DNA of 25,607 bases, taken from positions 1 through 25,607 of the forward strand of contig CAYJJB010000025.1 in assembly GCA_964370405.1 (NCBI GenBank). The letters are read 5' to 3'. Of this stretch, positions 1 to 9,024 are shown piece after piece (position 1 is the first letter of the stretch; every line of letters begins with the position of its first letter). Under the pieces are notes generated by a model. The model was not told the DNA's origin. It saw only the letters and a program-made list of their open reading frames with translations, and searched no databases. The position numbers and the translations under genes are program-made. This DNA comes from SIG603 sp964370405. Its GTDB lineage: Bacteria > Bacillota > Clostridia > Oscillospirales > Acutalibacteraceae.

Positions 1-1343
1 AGGTCTATTCTATTTGCCTCTTGATTATCATTATCTATATAAGTACCAGCATAAATCGCAGCACTTTCTGTAAAAATTGCAATATCCAAAACTCCATTTT
101 TGTAATCATCAAGCATGACATCGATATTTGGATAAAGTACAACATCACCATTTACAGTTTTTTCTTCAAGCTTATCGTAATTTACAAACAAATATTCAAG
201 CATTCCCACATTTTTTGCATGTTCAAAATTATATTCAATATTTGGATTTTGAGCTGACAGCTCTTGATTTAGAAATGCCGACATATTAACATCAAGATAA
301 CTTTCGGTCTGCTGAAAATGTTCAAACATAGACTGGTTGCTTCCATACATTGTGATAATTATATCAAATTTATCATAAACCGACTCCTGATCTTCTAAGA
401 AGTATGGTTCAAAAACCAAGTCAATATTATACATTTGTGCAAGCAGTTTTAACGAATTCACAAGTGCTCCAGAAGGTTCTCCGTTTTCATCTGTGTATGT
501 CATGGGTCTATAATATTCCAAATATCCTACATTTAATGTTTTACTCTGTAAAATTTCATGCTCTTCTTGAGTTAATGTTCTGTGATTTAAGCTTATTTTA
601 TCAGAAACATATTTTTCTTCAAGCTCTGCAAAAAAGTTACCCTCTGTCCTAACTATTGTCATCACTGCATCATTTATTTTATCCATAAGGTCGCTATTTT
701 CATAACTTGATATAATGTATGTGTGATAAGTATCTAAATTTAGTACAGTATTAAATTCTTCACTATTTGCATTTCCAGAATAAGTAAGATATAAGTCGGC
801 GTCTTGTGAAAGATATGTGCTAAAATCACCATACAAGAATTTTGGTTGCCCCATAAGATTTTTAGCACAGTATTCAATTAACAATTCATTTGCTGCATTA
901 CCTTCATACGTTGCGATGGTTTTTCCTTCAATATAATCATTATCTCCATAAACCACCTTGCCTGCTGTTAAATTTTCTTCCTTTACCGCAAGGCACATAT
1001 GCTGCTCACTAAAAGGTGTATCAAGATATAAAAACTCTTTTCTTCTCTCATCAGTTGCAAAATAAAGGCCCGATATGTCAACTTCTCCTGTTCTAATCGC
1101 TTCAAACATATCACCATTTATTTCTTTAAATTCAAACTTTAAATTACTTATCTCCTCAACCTTTTTCAAAACATCATATCCATATCCTTTATTGTACATG
1201 GAGTTAATATCTTCAACTAATTCTAAGTTTTGTTGATAACCTACTACAACCACTTCTTCATTTTCCGTTGCCACTACCAAAACCTGTGGAAGTAACCAAG
1301 AAACAAAACATATACTTAGCACTCCTGCCAATAACCTCTTCAC
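1..1343 (-). CDS. Tandem SBP_bac_3 sensor protein, 5' part (runs off window)
   Basis: An open frame of 447 codons runs from a GTG at 1343 through the left edge without a stop. The GTG follows AAGGAGG by 10 bases. Residues 1-27 are a signal peptide or membrane anchor (VKRLLAGVLSICFVSWLLPQ, then VLVVATEN). Two periplasmic-binding-like modules of the SBP_bac_3 type follow. The first starts near residue 31 (VVVVGYQQN) and contains VDISGLYFATDERRKEF. The second starts near residue 266 (NVGYLEYYRPM) and is cut by the edge. Tandem modules of this kind usually form the extracytoplasmic sensor of a signalling protein (GGDEF/EAL, HD-GYP or histidine kinase) rather than an ABC-transport binding protein. 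The output domain would lie outside the window, so the output is inferred. A near-consensus promoter lies about 90 bases upstream. Confidence 0.8.
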   Translation of the reverse strand, partial: MKRLLAGVLSICFVSWLLPQVLVVATENEEVVVVGYQQNLELVEDINSMYNKGYGYDVLKKVEEISNLKFEFKEINGDMFEAIRTGEVDISGLYFATDERRKEFLYLDTPFSEQHMCLAVKEENLTAGKVVYGDNDYIEGKTIATYEGNAANELLIEYCAKNLMGQPKFLYGDFSTYLSQDADLYLTYSGNANSEEFNTVLNLDTYHTYIISSYENSDLMDKINDAVMTIVRTEGNFFAELEEKYVSDKISLNHRTLTQEEHEILQSKTLNVGYLEYYRPMTYTDENGEPSGALVNSLKLLAQMYNIDLVFEPYFLEDQESVYDKFDIIITMYGSNQSMFEHFQQTESYLDVNMSAFLNQELSAQNPNIEYNFEHAKNVGMLEYLFVNYDKLEEKTVNGDVVLYPNIDVMLDDYKNGVLDIAIFTESAAIYAGTYIDNDNQEANRID

Positions 1344-1438
1344 AATCGTTTATCCTCCTTGCTTATTTTAGTAAATTTGCTATATGCATCATTAACATTC
1401 ATGGGAAAAATATACAAATACATCTCTTTTCACGTATT

Positions 1439-1467
1439 ATTATAGTGCATTTTGTCGAAAAAGTCAA
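1439..1467 (-). promoter_or_regulatory. Promoter of the tandem SBP sensor gene
   Basis: On the minus strand TTGACT (1467-1462), a 17-base spacer and a perfect TATAAT (1444-1439) form a sigma-A type promoter. Start of transcription would be near 1432, giving a leader of about 90 bases before the GTG at 1343. I recognise no riboswitch in that leader. Confidence 0.75.
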
Positions 1468-1490
1468 TAATTTGTGTTATTTTGTAAGCA

Positions 1491-1521
1491 AAAAAGTACA
1501 CGTAAATAACGTGCACTTTTT
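1491..1521 (-). terminator. Intrinsic terminator after addA
   Basis: Two 13-base arms (1491-1503 and 1509-1521) flank a 5-base loop. On the minus-strand RNA every position pairs, with one G-U; on the plus strand the same position is an A-C mismatch, so the minus direction is favoured. The U-tract forms the 3' end of the stem. It lies about 20 bases past the addA stop and insulates the sensor gene downstream. Confidence 0.8.
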
Positions 1522-1542
1522 GGAATTTATTACTAATATAAT

Positions 1543-3696
1543 TTAATTTTCTAACACCTCAACACTTTTGCCTAGAAAAAAAGAGTAAAGATAACATTTA
1601 CCAATTTCATAATCTGAAATTTGAGATAGTGCCTTTTTATATAAATTTAGTTGAAGCGCATGATTTTTTACAAGTTCGTCCAGACTTTCAATTCTATCTG
1701 TTTTAAAGTCTATTATATGAAGCTTGTTATCTTCTCCTAAAAACGAACAGTCCACTGCACCTTGCAGTATCACCTTTTCTTCTTTTGCATCATGTGGCAA
1801 ATCTTTTCTTACTTCACTTGCGCTAATATTTACAGTGAAGCGCTGCTCTTTAAATACTTTTTTTGAACTTAGAACTTTTTTTCCAAGCTCTGTGCTTAAA
1901 AATGTCACTACTCTTTTTACATCTACTGCCTGCGCTTGAGATTTAGTTATATAGCCTAAGTCAACCAATCTTTTTCGCTCTTCTTCTAAATCGTTTTCCA
2001 AGTTTTTAAAATCAGCAAACTGCATAAAATCGTGCATTGCAATACCTCTTTCTGCAGCCGTCATATTTTTTTGACTTAAAAATGCTGGCCTGCCAAGGCT
2101 TGTATGCTCAGACTTTTCCACGTCTGATAGCATAGTTGCCGTGACTTTTGCAGGTATTTCATTTATGTAGGAATATGGATATTCAAAAGAAATTTTCTCT
2201 CTTATTTTTTCTATTATATCTGTATCCGGCATAACGATTTCTTCGGCCTCTTTTACGTCCATATCGCTTTTTACGCTGTCAATATAATTTATATCCCAAG
2301 GTGTATACACATTTTCATGCCATATTATATCATCAGGCACTCCCGCTCTTTTTCTTAAAACTGCGCCATCAGGATGTCTTAACGCACAGTGAAGTACCCA
2401 GCTTGACACAGATTTCACCGCCATGACATCATGTGCTGATAAATTTTTTCCAAGAGATGCTTTACTTGCAATCTCTTTGTCCAAATTTTTAACAGATGAC
2501 ACCATTATAAGCTTTTCTTTTGCCCTAGTCATTGCAACATACAAAATACGCATTTCCTCTTCAAGCAGTTCCTTGTCATTTTGTATAGATATTGCATCTC
2601 TAATAAAATTAGAAATTTTTACAGCTTTTAACTGTGTGCCAAGCTTTATTCCAAGACCTAATTTAGAATTAAGCATTAAATCGTTTTTTTCAAAATTAAT
2701 CTGTTTACCCATTGCCGCCACTATACATACAGGAAATTCTAAGCCTTTTGATTTATGTATGCTCATAATTTTCACAACATTTTGTGATGCCGATGAATTT
2801 TCAACCATGAGCTTTGAGTTATTTTGCTTTAACTTATCAATAAATCTTATAAAGTCTGATACATTGATATATCCTGCATTTTCATAGTCATTTGCCTGTT
2901 CGCTCAACTTTCTTAAATTTTTCACTCTGTTTTCGCCGTTATTCATAGCAAGTGCAATGTCTAAATATCCCGTAACACTGTAAAAATAGTCTATAAATTC
3001 AGATGAGGGCATTGTTGCAGCCAAAAGTCTAAATGTATTTAAATCATTTATCACTTTTTCATATTTTACATCTTCTTTTGATGCTCTGATTAATGAGCTG
3101 TAAAGCGAGTTCTTTCTATCCTCTACTCTAATTTTTGCTATATCATCAGGAGTAAAGCCGTAAACAGGGCTTAACAGTACTGAAAGCAGCGGTATGTCCT
3201 GATTTGGGTTGTCTATAACTTGCAAAAACGACACCACTTGTAAAACTTCTATAGATGAGAAAAAATCTTCCGCAACATTTGCAACACATGGTATTTGATA
3301 GGAGTTTAGCACTTTTGCATACTCAGCTGCACAGGTATTTGCGTTTCTTATAAGTATGCAAAAATCTTCATATCTTGCAAGTCGTTTTACACCCTCATCA
3401 AAAACCATGAACCCTTCTTCTATCATAGAATTAATAATTTTTGCTATATGAGTTGCTTCTGACACTTCAAATGCAGTGCTTTCTTTTTCTATAAAATCAA
3501 TTTGCACTTTGCAGTTTTCATTTTCAGGGTAATCTGCCCCTGTCACCAAAGCTTCTCCATTTGAGTACTCTAGCCCACAACTTTCCTTGGTCATTAGTTT
3601 TGAAAAAACAAAATTTACGCTATCAATAACATAATTTCTTGAACGGAAATTTTTATCAAGTATAACCGCCGCTGGATATTCATCTTTTTTTTTCAT
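1543..3696 (-). CDS. addA: AddA helicase-nuclease subunit, C-terminal part (out of frame with N-terminal part)
   Basis: This 717-residue frame holds the second half of AddA, the UvrD-type motor and nuclease subunit of AddAB, which resects double-strand breaks for recombination. Visible are helicase motif IV (KNFRSR, residues 15-20), motif V (IMSIHKSKGLEF, about 307), motif VI (LYVAMTRAKEKL, about 379) and the RecB-family nuclease site (GAVD...DFKTD, about 644-665) with its Asp and Asp-x-Lys residues. The frame opens with an ATG that overlaps the end of the upstream addA frame, but no good ribosome binding site precedes it. It is best read as the continuation of one gene broken at the A9 run (3685-3693). 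Losing one A would join the parts into about 1,168 residues, the normal AddA length. This could be a sequencing error, a true mutation or slippage. Confidence 0.9.
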   Translation of the reverse strand: MKKKDEYPAAVILDKNFRSRNYVIDSVNFVFSKLMTKESCGLEYSNGEALVTGADYPENENCKVQIDFIEKESTAFEVSEATHIAKIINSMIEEGFMVFDEGVKRLARYEDFCILIRNANTCAAEYAKVLNSYQIPCVANVAEDFFSSIEVLQVVSFLQVIDNPNQDIPLLSVLLSPVYGFTPDDIAKIRVEDRKNSLYSSLIRASKEDVKYEKVINDLNTFRLLAATMPSSEFIDYFYSVTGYLDIALAMNNGENRVKNLRKLSEQANDYENAGYINVSDFIRFIDKLKQNNSKLMVENSSASQNVVKIMSIHKSKGLEFPVCIVAAMGKQINFEKNDLMLNSKLGLGIKLGTQLKAVKISNFIRDAISIQNDKELLEEEMRILYVAMTRAKEKLIMVSSVKNLDKEIASKASLGKNLSAHDVMAVKSVSSWVLHCALRHPDGAVLRKRAGVPDDIIWHENVYTPWDINYIDSVKSDMDVKEAEEIVMPDTDIIEKIREKISFEYPYSYINEIPAKVTATMLSDVEKSEHTSLGRPAFLSQKNMTAAERGIAMHDFMQFADFKNLENDLEEERKRLVDLGYITKSQAQAVDVKRVVTFLSTELGKKVLSSKKVFKEQRFTVNISASEVRKDLPHDAKEEKVILQGAVDCSFLGEDNKLHIIDFKTDRIESLDELVKNHALQLNLYKKALSQISDYEIGKCYLYSFFLGKSVEVLEN

Positions 3697-5050
3697 CGTA
3701 AACAGAAAAACTATCCTTGTATCCTAAAAAAATTTCGGGCATAGCCTGTCTAAAGCTATAAATGCACTGCTTTAAGTCGCCCACCATAAATTTATTATCG
3801 CTTGATAAGGCATTAAAAATTTGATCTTGCACCTCATTTGTGTCTTGATATTCATCAACCATGATTTCATCAAAACGTTTCGTAATTTCTTTTGCCGTTT
3901 CAGTTTTAGTTATCTTGCCATCATTTTCTTCAAGCAACAGTTTAACCGTCCAGTGCTCTAAATCTGAATAATCTGCAAGTTTGTTATCAAGCTTTCTCTT
4001 TTCATACCTCTGACAAAAATCGAGAAGCATATCATTGAGCTTTACCGAGATTTTATGCATTTCTTCCATTACTCTAATACACTCTTTGCTATCTGCATAA
4101 AAATAATCTTCTATTTTTGAAATTATAGATTTTACTTCTTTTATACTGTCAGATATTCTAATTTTTAAATCATCTTGAGCATAACCTCTGGGTGCCAGAA
4201 ATTTTTGAGGTATATAAGAGTTTACCGAAGTATAAATTTCGTCCCAATTTTTATTAAGAAAAATTTCTTTTAGTGCCTCTATTCCCTCAAGTTCTGCAAT
4301 AAGTTTGCTGGTATATGCTGTTTGTAATTTTTCATCGCCATAAATTTCAAGTTGCTCAAGTGAAGATTTTAAAAGGTTTTCACATCTATTAAGGCTTTCA
4401 CAACTGTTACTTATTATAAGCTTTGCCCAAGGTGTTTCAGACAAATTTTTGCTCATCTCATATTTTTTTATAAAGTCAATTAGCCAAGTTTTATAAAAAA
4501 TATGCGACGTTGCAAAATTATACATATTTAAAATAATTTCTATAAGCGCCCTGTCGCTTTTATCAGAACTAAATAAGTCTGCAATAAAATAGTCACCTTT
4601 TAAAAAAGTAGCTTCTATACTTTCTTTTACGCTCTCAAGCATAAAATCTTCTCTTTGCTTTTCAGAAATAATTTTAAAATCTGGTGCTATATCAAGCTCA
4701 TAAAAATACTCCCTTGCAAGTTTTGAACAAAAACTGTGTATCGTACTTATGTTCATCTTAGAAACAAGTTGCTTTTGCTTTTTAAGCATACTGTTTTTTG
4801 GATCTTTTCTAATAAGTGCATCCAGTGCCACTTCCACACGGTCTTTCATTTGTGCCGCCGCAGATTTTGTAAATGTTACAACAAGTAGTCTATCCGCCAA
4901 GGTAGGATTTTGAGAATCTGTAAGCCTTTCAATTATTCTTTCAACAAGCACTGCCGTTTTTCCTGAACCTGCCGCCGCTGACACAAGCACTGTTCCACGC
5001 CTTGCATCTATTGCGTTTTTTTGATCCTTAGTCCACATTTTTTTAGCCAT
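3680..5050 (-). CDS. addA: AddA helicase-nuclease subunit, N-terminal part
   Basis: First 456 residues of AddA. Helicase motifs run in order: Q motif (TKDQKNAI, 7-14), Walker A (AAAGSGKT, 25-32), motif Ia (VTFTKSAAAQMK), STIHSFC, motif II (VDEYQDTNE, 398-406) and motif III (GDLKQCIYSFR, 424-434). It stops just before motif IV, which sits in the next frame. Three ATGs are possible (5059, 5056, 5050). AAAGGAGG lies directly against the first, so 5050, nine bases downstream of the GGAGG, is preferred. The start overlaps the addB stop by 8 bases, so addB and addA are translationally coupled. Alone this product would lack motifs IV-VI and the nuclease and should be inactive. Confidence 0.9.
   Translation of the reverse strand: MAKKMWTKDQKNAIDARRGTVLVSAAAGSGKTAVLVERIIERLTDSQNPTLADRLLVVTFTKSAAAQMKDRVEVALDALIRKDPKNSMLKKQKQLVSKMNISTIHSFCSKLAREYFYELDIAPDFKIISEKQREDFMLESVKESIEATFLKGDYFIADLFSSDKSDRALIEIILNMYNFATSHIFYKTWLIDFIKKYEMSKNLSETPWAKLIISNSCESLNRCENLLKSSLEQLEIYGDEKLQTAYTSKLIAELEGIEALKEIFLNKNWDEIYTSVNSYIPQKFLAPRGYAQDDLKIRISDSIKEVKSIISKIEDYFYADSKECIRVMEEMHKISVKLNDMLLDFCQRYEKRKLDNKLADYSDLEHWTVKLLLEENDGKITKTETAKEITKRFDEIMVDEYQDTNEVQDQIFNALSSDNKFMVGDLKQCIYSFRQAMPEIFLGYKDSFSVYDEKKR
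3685..3693 (-). other. A9 homopolymer at the addA frame break
   Basis: On the coding strand nine A follow GATG. In the upstream frame they read Glu-Lys-Lys-Arg-stop. With eight A the frame would read Glu-Lys-Lys-Asp-Glu-Tyr and run into the downstream AddA sequence. The shift required is +1 in translation, or loss of one A (or gain of two) in the transcript or the DNA. Confidence 0.95.
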
Positions 5051-8000
5051 TCTCATCATCCTCCTTTCCTAAAATTTTTAATACCTCGCTGTTTTTCATT
5101 GTAATTTTCTGCTCTTCATTTTCACTGGATTTTGCACCGCATACGCTTTCATACGGGCACCACTTGCAGCTGTCTGTGCCTACCAAAAGGGGCGATGCCT
5201 CTATTTTGCCCTCAAGCAAACTGTCTGCCATGCTTGCAACAAGTGTTTTTACATGTGAAAAAACATTCTCCATGTCTTTTATCTTAAATGTATTTTCCTC
5301 TGATTTTAATTTGTTTTTGTCACTATAAGACACAGGTATAAATCTGCCTTTTGCCTGCTCTTCCATTGCATGAATTATCTCGCTCTCATTCAAAACTAAA
5401 CCTTTCATGCAAAGTTTTTTATCAAGTTCTGATATGTATTTTTCTACGCTTTCGCCCTTTTTACCTGATATTTGAGGTGACACCGCAGGCAAATACAACA
5501 TTCCAGCTGGTCGCAAATTTTCATTTTGGCAAATTGCAGCAAGATATAAGAGCATTTGTAAATTCATTCCCACCAAAATATCAGAAAGTTTAAATTCTTT
5601 GCTTCCTGTTTTATAATCAATAATCCTTACATAGCTTACGCCGTCATTTTCATATACATCCACACGGTCTATTACGCCACTTACATATGCCTTATTTCCG
5701 TTTTCGCTCACTATTTCAAGAGGTGGATAATCGGAATTTTTATTAAGCTTTAATTCTGTATATTTTGGTTTAAACTTACTTTGGCTTAATTCCTCCATTA
5801 CTCTTTTAATAATGGTAAAGGCAGTATACGCTATGCGTGAAATTCTGTATGCATCAACTGTTGATAAATTTTTCATTCCACCCATATACTCTTCTATGTA
5901 TTTTTTAATATATTCCTCTATTTTTTGCTGGAGTTTACTGTCATTTTCGCAGTTTTCATAATCACCAACAAGCATTTTTTCAAACAGATAGTGCATAATA
6001 TTTCCATATTCCAAAGCGCTAATCTGTGCGGTCTTTCGCTCTCTTGCACCAAGTCCATACTTGCAAAAATAGCCAAATTTACATTTATGGTACACCTCAA
6101 TTTGTGATGCTGAAAAATTATTTTCAAAAAACATTTTCTTTGAAAGCAAATGGTCATTTATAGAAAAAGCTTTTTTATTTGATACAAAATCTATTGATAA
6201 AAGTTTTTGTGCATATTCTTTATCGTCCATTATAAGCTTTACATATGCCTTTGATCTTGCATCATTTTTACGATAATTTTTTGACGCCGCCGACATAAGT
6301 GATGGCTTGGAATTCACATAATACATTTCATCAACCTTTGACTTTACTCTTAACTTGACAAAAATCTCTCTTATACTGTGAATAAGTGATGATGGTGCAA
6401 AACTGTCGCTTCCTCTACTTAAATGCCAACTAAGATAAAGCTTTTCACAAGCAGAAGTGGTGGCTGTAAATGCAACATATTTTTCAAGTAAACTTTGCAA
6501 ATTTGTGTCATTTTCAAGCATTAAATTTGCATAAATTAATTCTTTTCTTTCAAAGTCTGTAAATATGCCTGCGTCCTCTACATTTAGCGGAAACTCTCCT
6601 TGTACGGCACCAAGTACAAATGCAACTTTCACCTGATCTATTTTTACTTGTGAAGCATTTGCAAAATTTACTGTGTCAAGCTTTAATGGAATTTCTAAAA
6701 ACTCTTCCTCATTTGCCAGTTGTTTAAAAAGAGATATAAATCGGCTAAAGCTTACACTTTGCCCCTGCATGGTTGTAACAAAATTATCTAAAATTTTTAT
6801 AAGTCTTGCCCAAGTTCTTACAAGCTCCTGTGCTTCTTCCTCCATACCTCTAAGAAGAAACTGAGACCTTTTTTCTTTCACCTTAGCTTCAACCTCTAAA
6901 TCGGATAAAAACTGAAATATAGCGCTGCATTTTTCAAAGCAGTCCTCATTTTTAAGCCCTTTTTCTAGCTTTAACAAAGGTGTTATCATAACTTGTCTAC
7001 TTTTTTCAATTTCTATAAGCCTCTCGTCGTCTCTCTCTTTATTTCCAGTATCAAAACCACTTGGTGACTTTACAAACTCACTTTTCCATTCTTTGCCGTT
7101 TATATTCCACATAAACACATAATTTTCAAGCTCGGACACATTTTCTAAACTAAGCGGACACAGTCCCGTCTTAAGCATTTTAAGTATTTTAGAACTCTCA
7201 AAATTTGCCAAAAGGGCATCAAAAGCTGACATTAATAACGAAACCAGAGCCTGTGCCCTAAATTTTTTAGGTTTTGCCATATAAACAGGTATTTCCCATT
7301 TTTTAAAAGCTGTATCCATAATATTTGTAAAAGCATCACTGTTTCTAACCAGCACCGCAATATCTCCATAGCGGTACTTACCGCTAATAATAAGCTCTCT
7401 TATAGTAGCGGCTGTGTATTCGCACTCCTCATAAATATCTTTCGCTTCAAAAAGCTCTATACCCTCATTCTCTTCACAAACTTCCTCTTTAGTAAAAAGG
7501 TTTTCTTCCAAATGTTTTAACACAGTGCTCTTGTCTGAATTTTCCATAGAAAGTTTAATTGGTGATAAAACTTTTATCCCCTCTTGTCTTGCAATTTTTA
7601 TTAGTTCTAATCCTGTTTTTTGAGATACCGAAAAAACGTCCTCTTCATCATTTGAAACATCATCACAGGCCAGCGCACATATTACTTTTTTTGAATTTCT
7701 TATTACAGAGCTTAAAACTGCTCTTTTTTGCCTATTAAAATACTCAAATCCATCTATATAAACTGTTGCACCCTCAAAATATTTGTGCTCGTTTAAAACA
7801 TGCGAAAGTCTTGTAATAATGTCGTCAGGATCAATATAAGCATGCTTAATCAGCTCTTCGTAAGTTTGGTAAATAAGACCTACTTCATAAGTTTTTTGTG
7901 CCAAAACTCCATCTAAATCTCTTGCTGAGTCTAAAATATCTTGTGGACTGATAAAAGATGTCTTCATTTCCTCAACAAATTTTATCATGAGAGCTGTAAG

Positions 8001-8339
8001 TCGGTCCTCTTTTGTTCCTGAGTTTAGAAGTTCTAAATTGTCGCTACACGCCGTTATTGCATTTGACATCAATATAATTTTACCCATATCATCAAGCCTT
8101 GTTTCAGAAATTCCACCATAAACTCTGAAAATTTCTTCTGCAAGACGTGAGAATGTGAGGATTTTTATTCCAGCTGCAAACTTTGCACCGCCCTCATTTA
8201 AAATTGCCCTCTCATTTTCAAATGAAAACTGGTCAGGGACAAGCAAAAACACTTTATCGCCCATTTTTTCATTTAATATTTGATTTCTTATGTATTTTGT
8301 TTTTATATAAGATGATTTACTTAAAACTAACTCAAGCAT
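5043..8339 (-). CDS. addB: AddB nuclease/inactivated-helicase subunit
   Basis: AddB (1,098 residues) partners AddA in the recombination-repair nuclease. The C-terminal RecB-like nuclease carries GVIDRVDV and IIDYKTGSKEF. The four-Cys iron-sulfur set is present: Cys of YHKCKFGYF (about 755) and CKWCPYESVC (about 1059-1068). The N-terminus aligns with the family (VFLLVPDQFSFENERAIL), but the P-loop position reads LSKSSYIKT in place of the usual GRAGSGKT, keeping only the Lys-Thr. A GTG at 8351 is in frame but lies inside the ribosome binding site (GTGGAGGAAGTT), so ATG 8339 is the likely start. The gene overlaps addA and follows spoIIR by 76 bases with no terminator seen between them. Confidence 0.92.
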   Translation of the reverse strand: MLELVLSKSSYIKTKYIRNQILNEKMGDKVFLLVPDQFSFENERAILNEGGAKFAAGIKILTFSRLAEEIFRVYGGISETRLDDMGKIILMSNAITACSDNLELLNSGTKEDRLTALMIKFVEEMKTSFISPQDILDSARDLDGVLAQKTYEVGLIYQTYEELIKHAYIDPDDIITRLSHVLNEHKYFEGATVYIDGFEYFNRQKRAVLSSVIRNSKKVICALACDDVSNDEEDVFSVSQKTGLELIKIARQEGIKVLSPIKLSMENSDKSTVLKHLEENLFTKEEVCEENEGIELFEAKDIYEECEYTAATIRELIISGKYRYGDIAVLVRNSDAFTNIMDTAFKKWEIPVYMAKPKKFRAQALVSLLMSAFDALLANFESSKILKMLKTGLCPLSLENVSELENYVFMWNINGKEWKSEFVKSPSGFDTGNKERDDERLIEIEKSRQVMITPLLKLEKGLKNEDCFEKCSAIFQFLSDLEVEAKVKEKRSQFLLRGMEEEAQELVRTWARLIKILDNFVTTMQGQSVSFSRFISLFKQLANEEEFLEIPLKLDTVNFANASQVKIDQVKVAFVLGAVQGEFPLNVEDAGIFTDFERKELIYANLMLENDTNLQSLLEKYVAFTATTSACEKLYLSWHLSRGSDSFAPSSLIHSIREIFVKLRVKSKVDEMYYVNSKPSLMSAASKNYRKNDARSKAYVKLIMDDKEYAQKLLSIDFVSNKKAFSINDHLLSKKMFFENNFSASQIEVYHKCKFGYFCKYGLGARERKTAQISALEYGNIMHYLFEKMLVGDYENCENDSKLQQKIEEYIKKYIEEYMGGMKNLSTVDAYRISRIAYTAFTIIKRVMEELSQSKFKPKYTELKLNKNSDYPPLEIVSENGNKAYVSGVIDRVDVYENDGVSYVRIIDYKTGSKEFKLSDILVGMNLQMLLYLAAICQNENLRPAGMLYLPAVSPQISGKKGESVEKYISELDKKLCMKGLVLNESEIIHAMEEQAKGRFIPVSYSDKNKLKSEENTFKIKDMENVFSHVKTLVASMADSLLEGKIEASPLLVGTDSCKWCPYESVCGAKSSENEEQKITMKNSEVLKILGKEDDENG

Positions 8340-8350
8340 AACTTCCTCCA

Positions 8351-8380
8351 CTGTGCTAAATTATATATATTTTAACACAG
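8351..8380 (-). promoter_or_regulatory. Inverted repeat just upstream of addB
   Basis: CTGTGCTAAA (8351-8360) and TTTAACACAG (8371-8380) flank a 10-base AT loop. On the minus-strand RNA all ten pairs form, with one G-U. There is no U-tract, and the addB ribosome binding site follows at once. A TATAAT on the minus strand (8365-8360) lies within it, but no good -35 is seen 17 bases away. It could be an operator or a leader hairpin; its role is unknown. Confidence 0.5.
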
Positions 8381-8415
8381 CGGATGGGGAAATTAAATAC
8401 CATAATTTAAATTAA

Positions 8416-9024
8416 TTAAAAACTGAAAAATTCTTTAATTTCTATATACCATTCGTAAAATTTAAAACTCACCTTATATTCATCAGAGTTTTGCATTATT
8501 TCTTTCTCTTCATTTGTAAAATCTTCATAATCTTCACTTGCGGCACTTATGCAAAGCGATGGATATACAACGCACCACCAGTTTTGCCCTATTGCTTCGC
8601 CTAAGTATACTTGCAGTGCCTCATATTCACCTGCTGGCAAAACAAAATTTTCATACTCTCTTGTTCCAAAATACGCAGTGTCAACTTTTACATGAGCTTT
8701 ATAATCCACATTAATTTCTTCAAGTGCATCATTTGCAATTTTTTCTATCTCAGCTCTATTCTCTATAAGTAATTCCTGTGCATTTTCAACATCTTGCGCA
8801 TTTTCTACAAGCTCCTGTGCAAAAAGCGATACCTCGTCTTTTACATAAAGTTTTACTCTTTGATCATACTCAGTATCAGAATTTGCTAGCACATGCATTC
8901 TAAGTACTTTTTGTGATATATCTTCACAACTTGCACTAAAGCCTATAAAGGTAAAAAGCATTGTAAGTAAAAATCCGCTAAGTAAAATTTTATCAAACCT
9001 TTTTAATTTAAAAATTCTTTTCAT
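8416..9024 (-). CDS. spoIIR: Stage II sporulation protein R
   Basis: SpoIIR is the forespore-made, exported signal that triggers SpoIIGA to process pro-sigma-E in the mother cell. The 202-residue product has a signal/anchor segment at about 12-32 (ILLSGFLLTMLFTFIGFSAS). The family core follows: VLRMHVLANSDTEYDQ (40-55), VKLYVKDEV, PAGEYEALQV and NWWCVVYPSLC. An ATG at 9039 is in frame but has no ribosome binding site and lies inside a terminator hairpin, so ATG 9024, after GGGGTG, is preferred. In Bacillus this gene is sigma-F driven; I could not find a convincing sigma-F promoter here. It marks the organism as an endospore former or a recent descendant of one. Confidence 0.92.
   Translation of the reverse strand: MKRIFKLKRFDKILLSGFLLTMLFTFIGFSASCEDISQKVLRMHVLANSDTEYDQRVKLYVKDEVSLFAQELVENAQDVENAQELLIENRAEIEKIANDALEEINVDYKAHVKVDTAYFGTREYENFVLPAGEYEALQVYLGEAIGQNWWCVVYPSLCISAASEDYEDFTNEEKEIMQNSDEYKVSFKFYEWYIEIKEFFSF

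Noticed and set aside
1344..1432. Riboswitch in the leader of the sensor gene
   Set aside because: No conserved core of a known class was recognised and no stable stem is evident by eye.
3680..3696. Programmed -1 ribosomal frameshift at the addA A9 run
   Set aside because: A -1 slip leads into a frame that does not encode AddA; the shift needed is +1 or loss of one A, so a classical A-AAA-AAG site does not explain it.
8298..8351. GTG at 8351 as the addB start
   Set aside because: It lies within the ribosome binding site that serves ATG 8339, so it would lack a site of its own.
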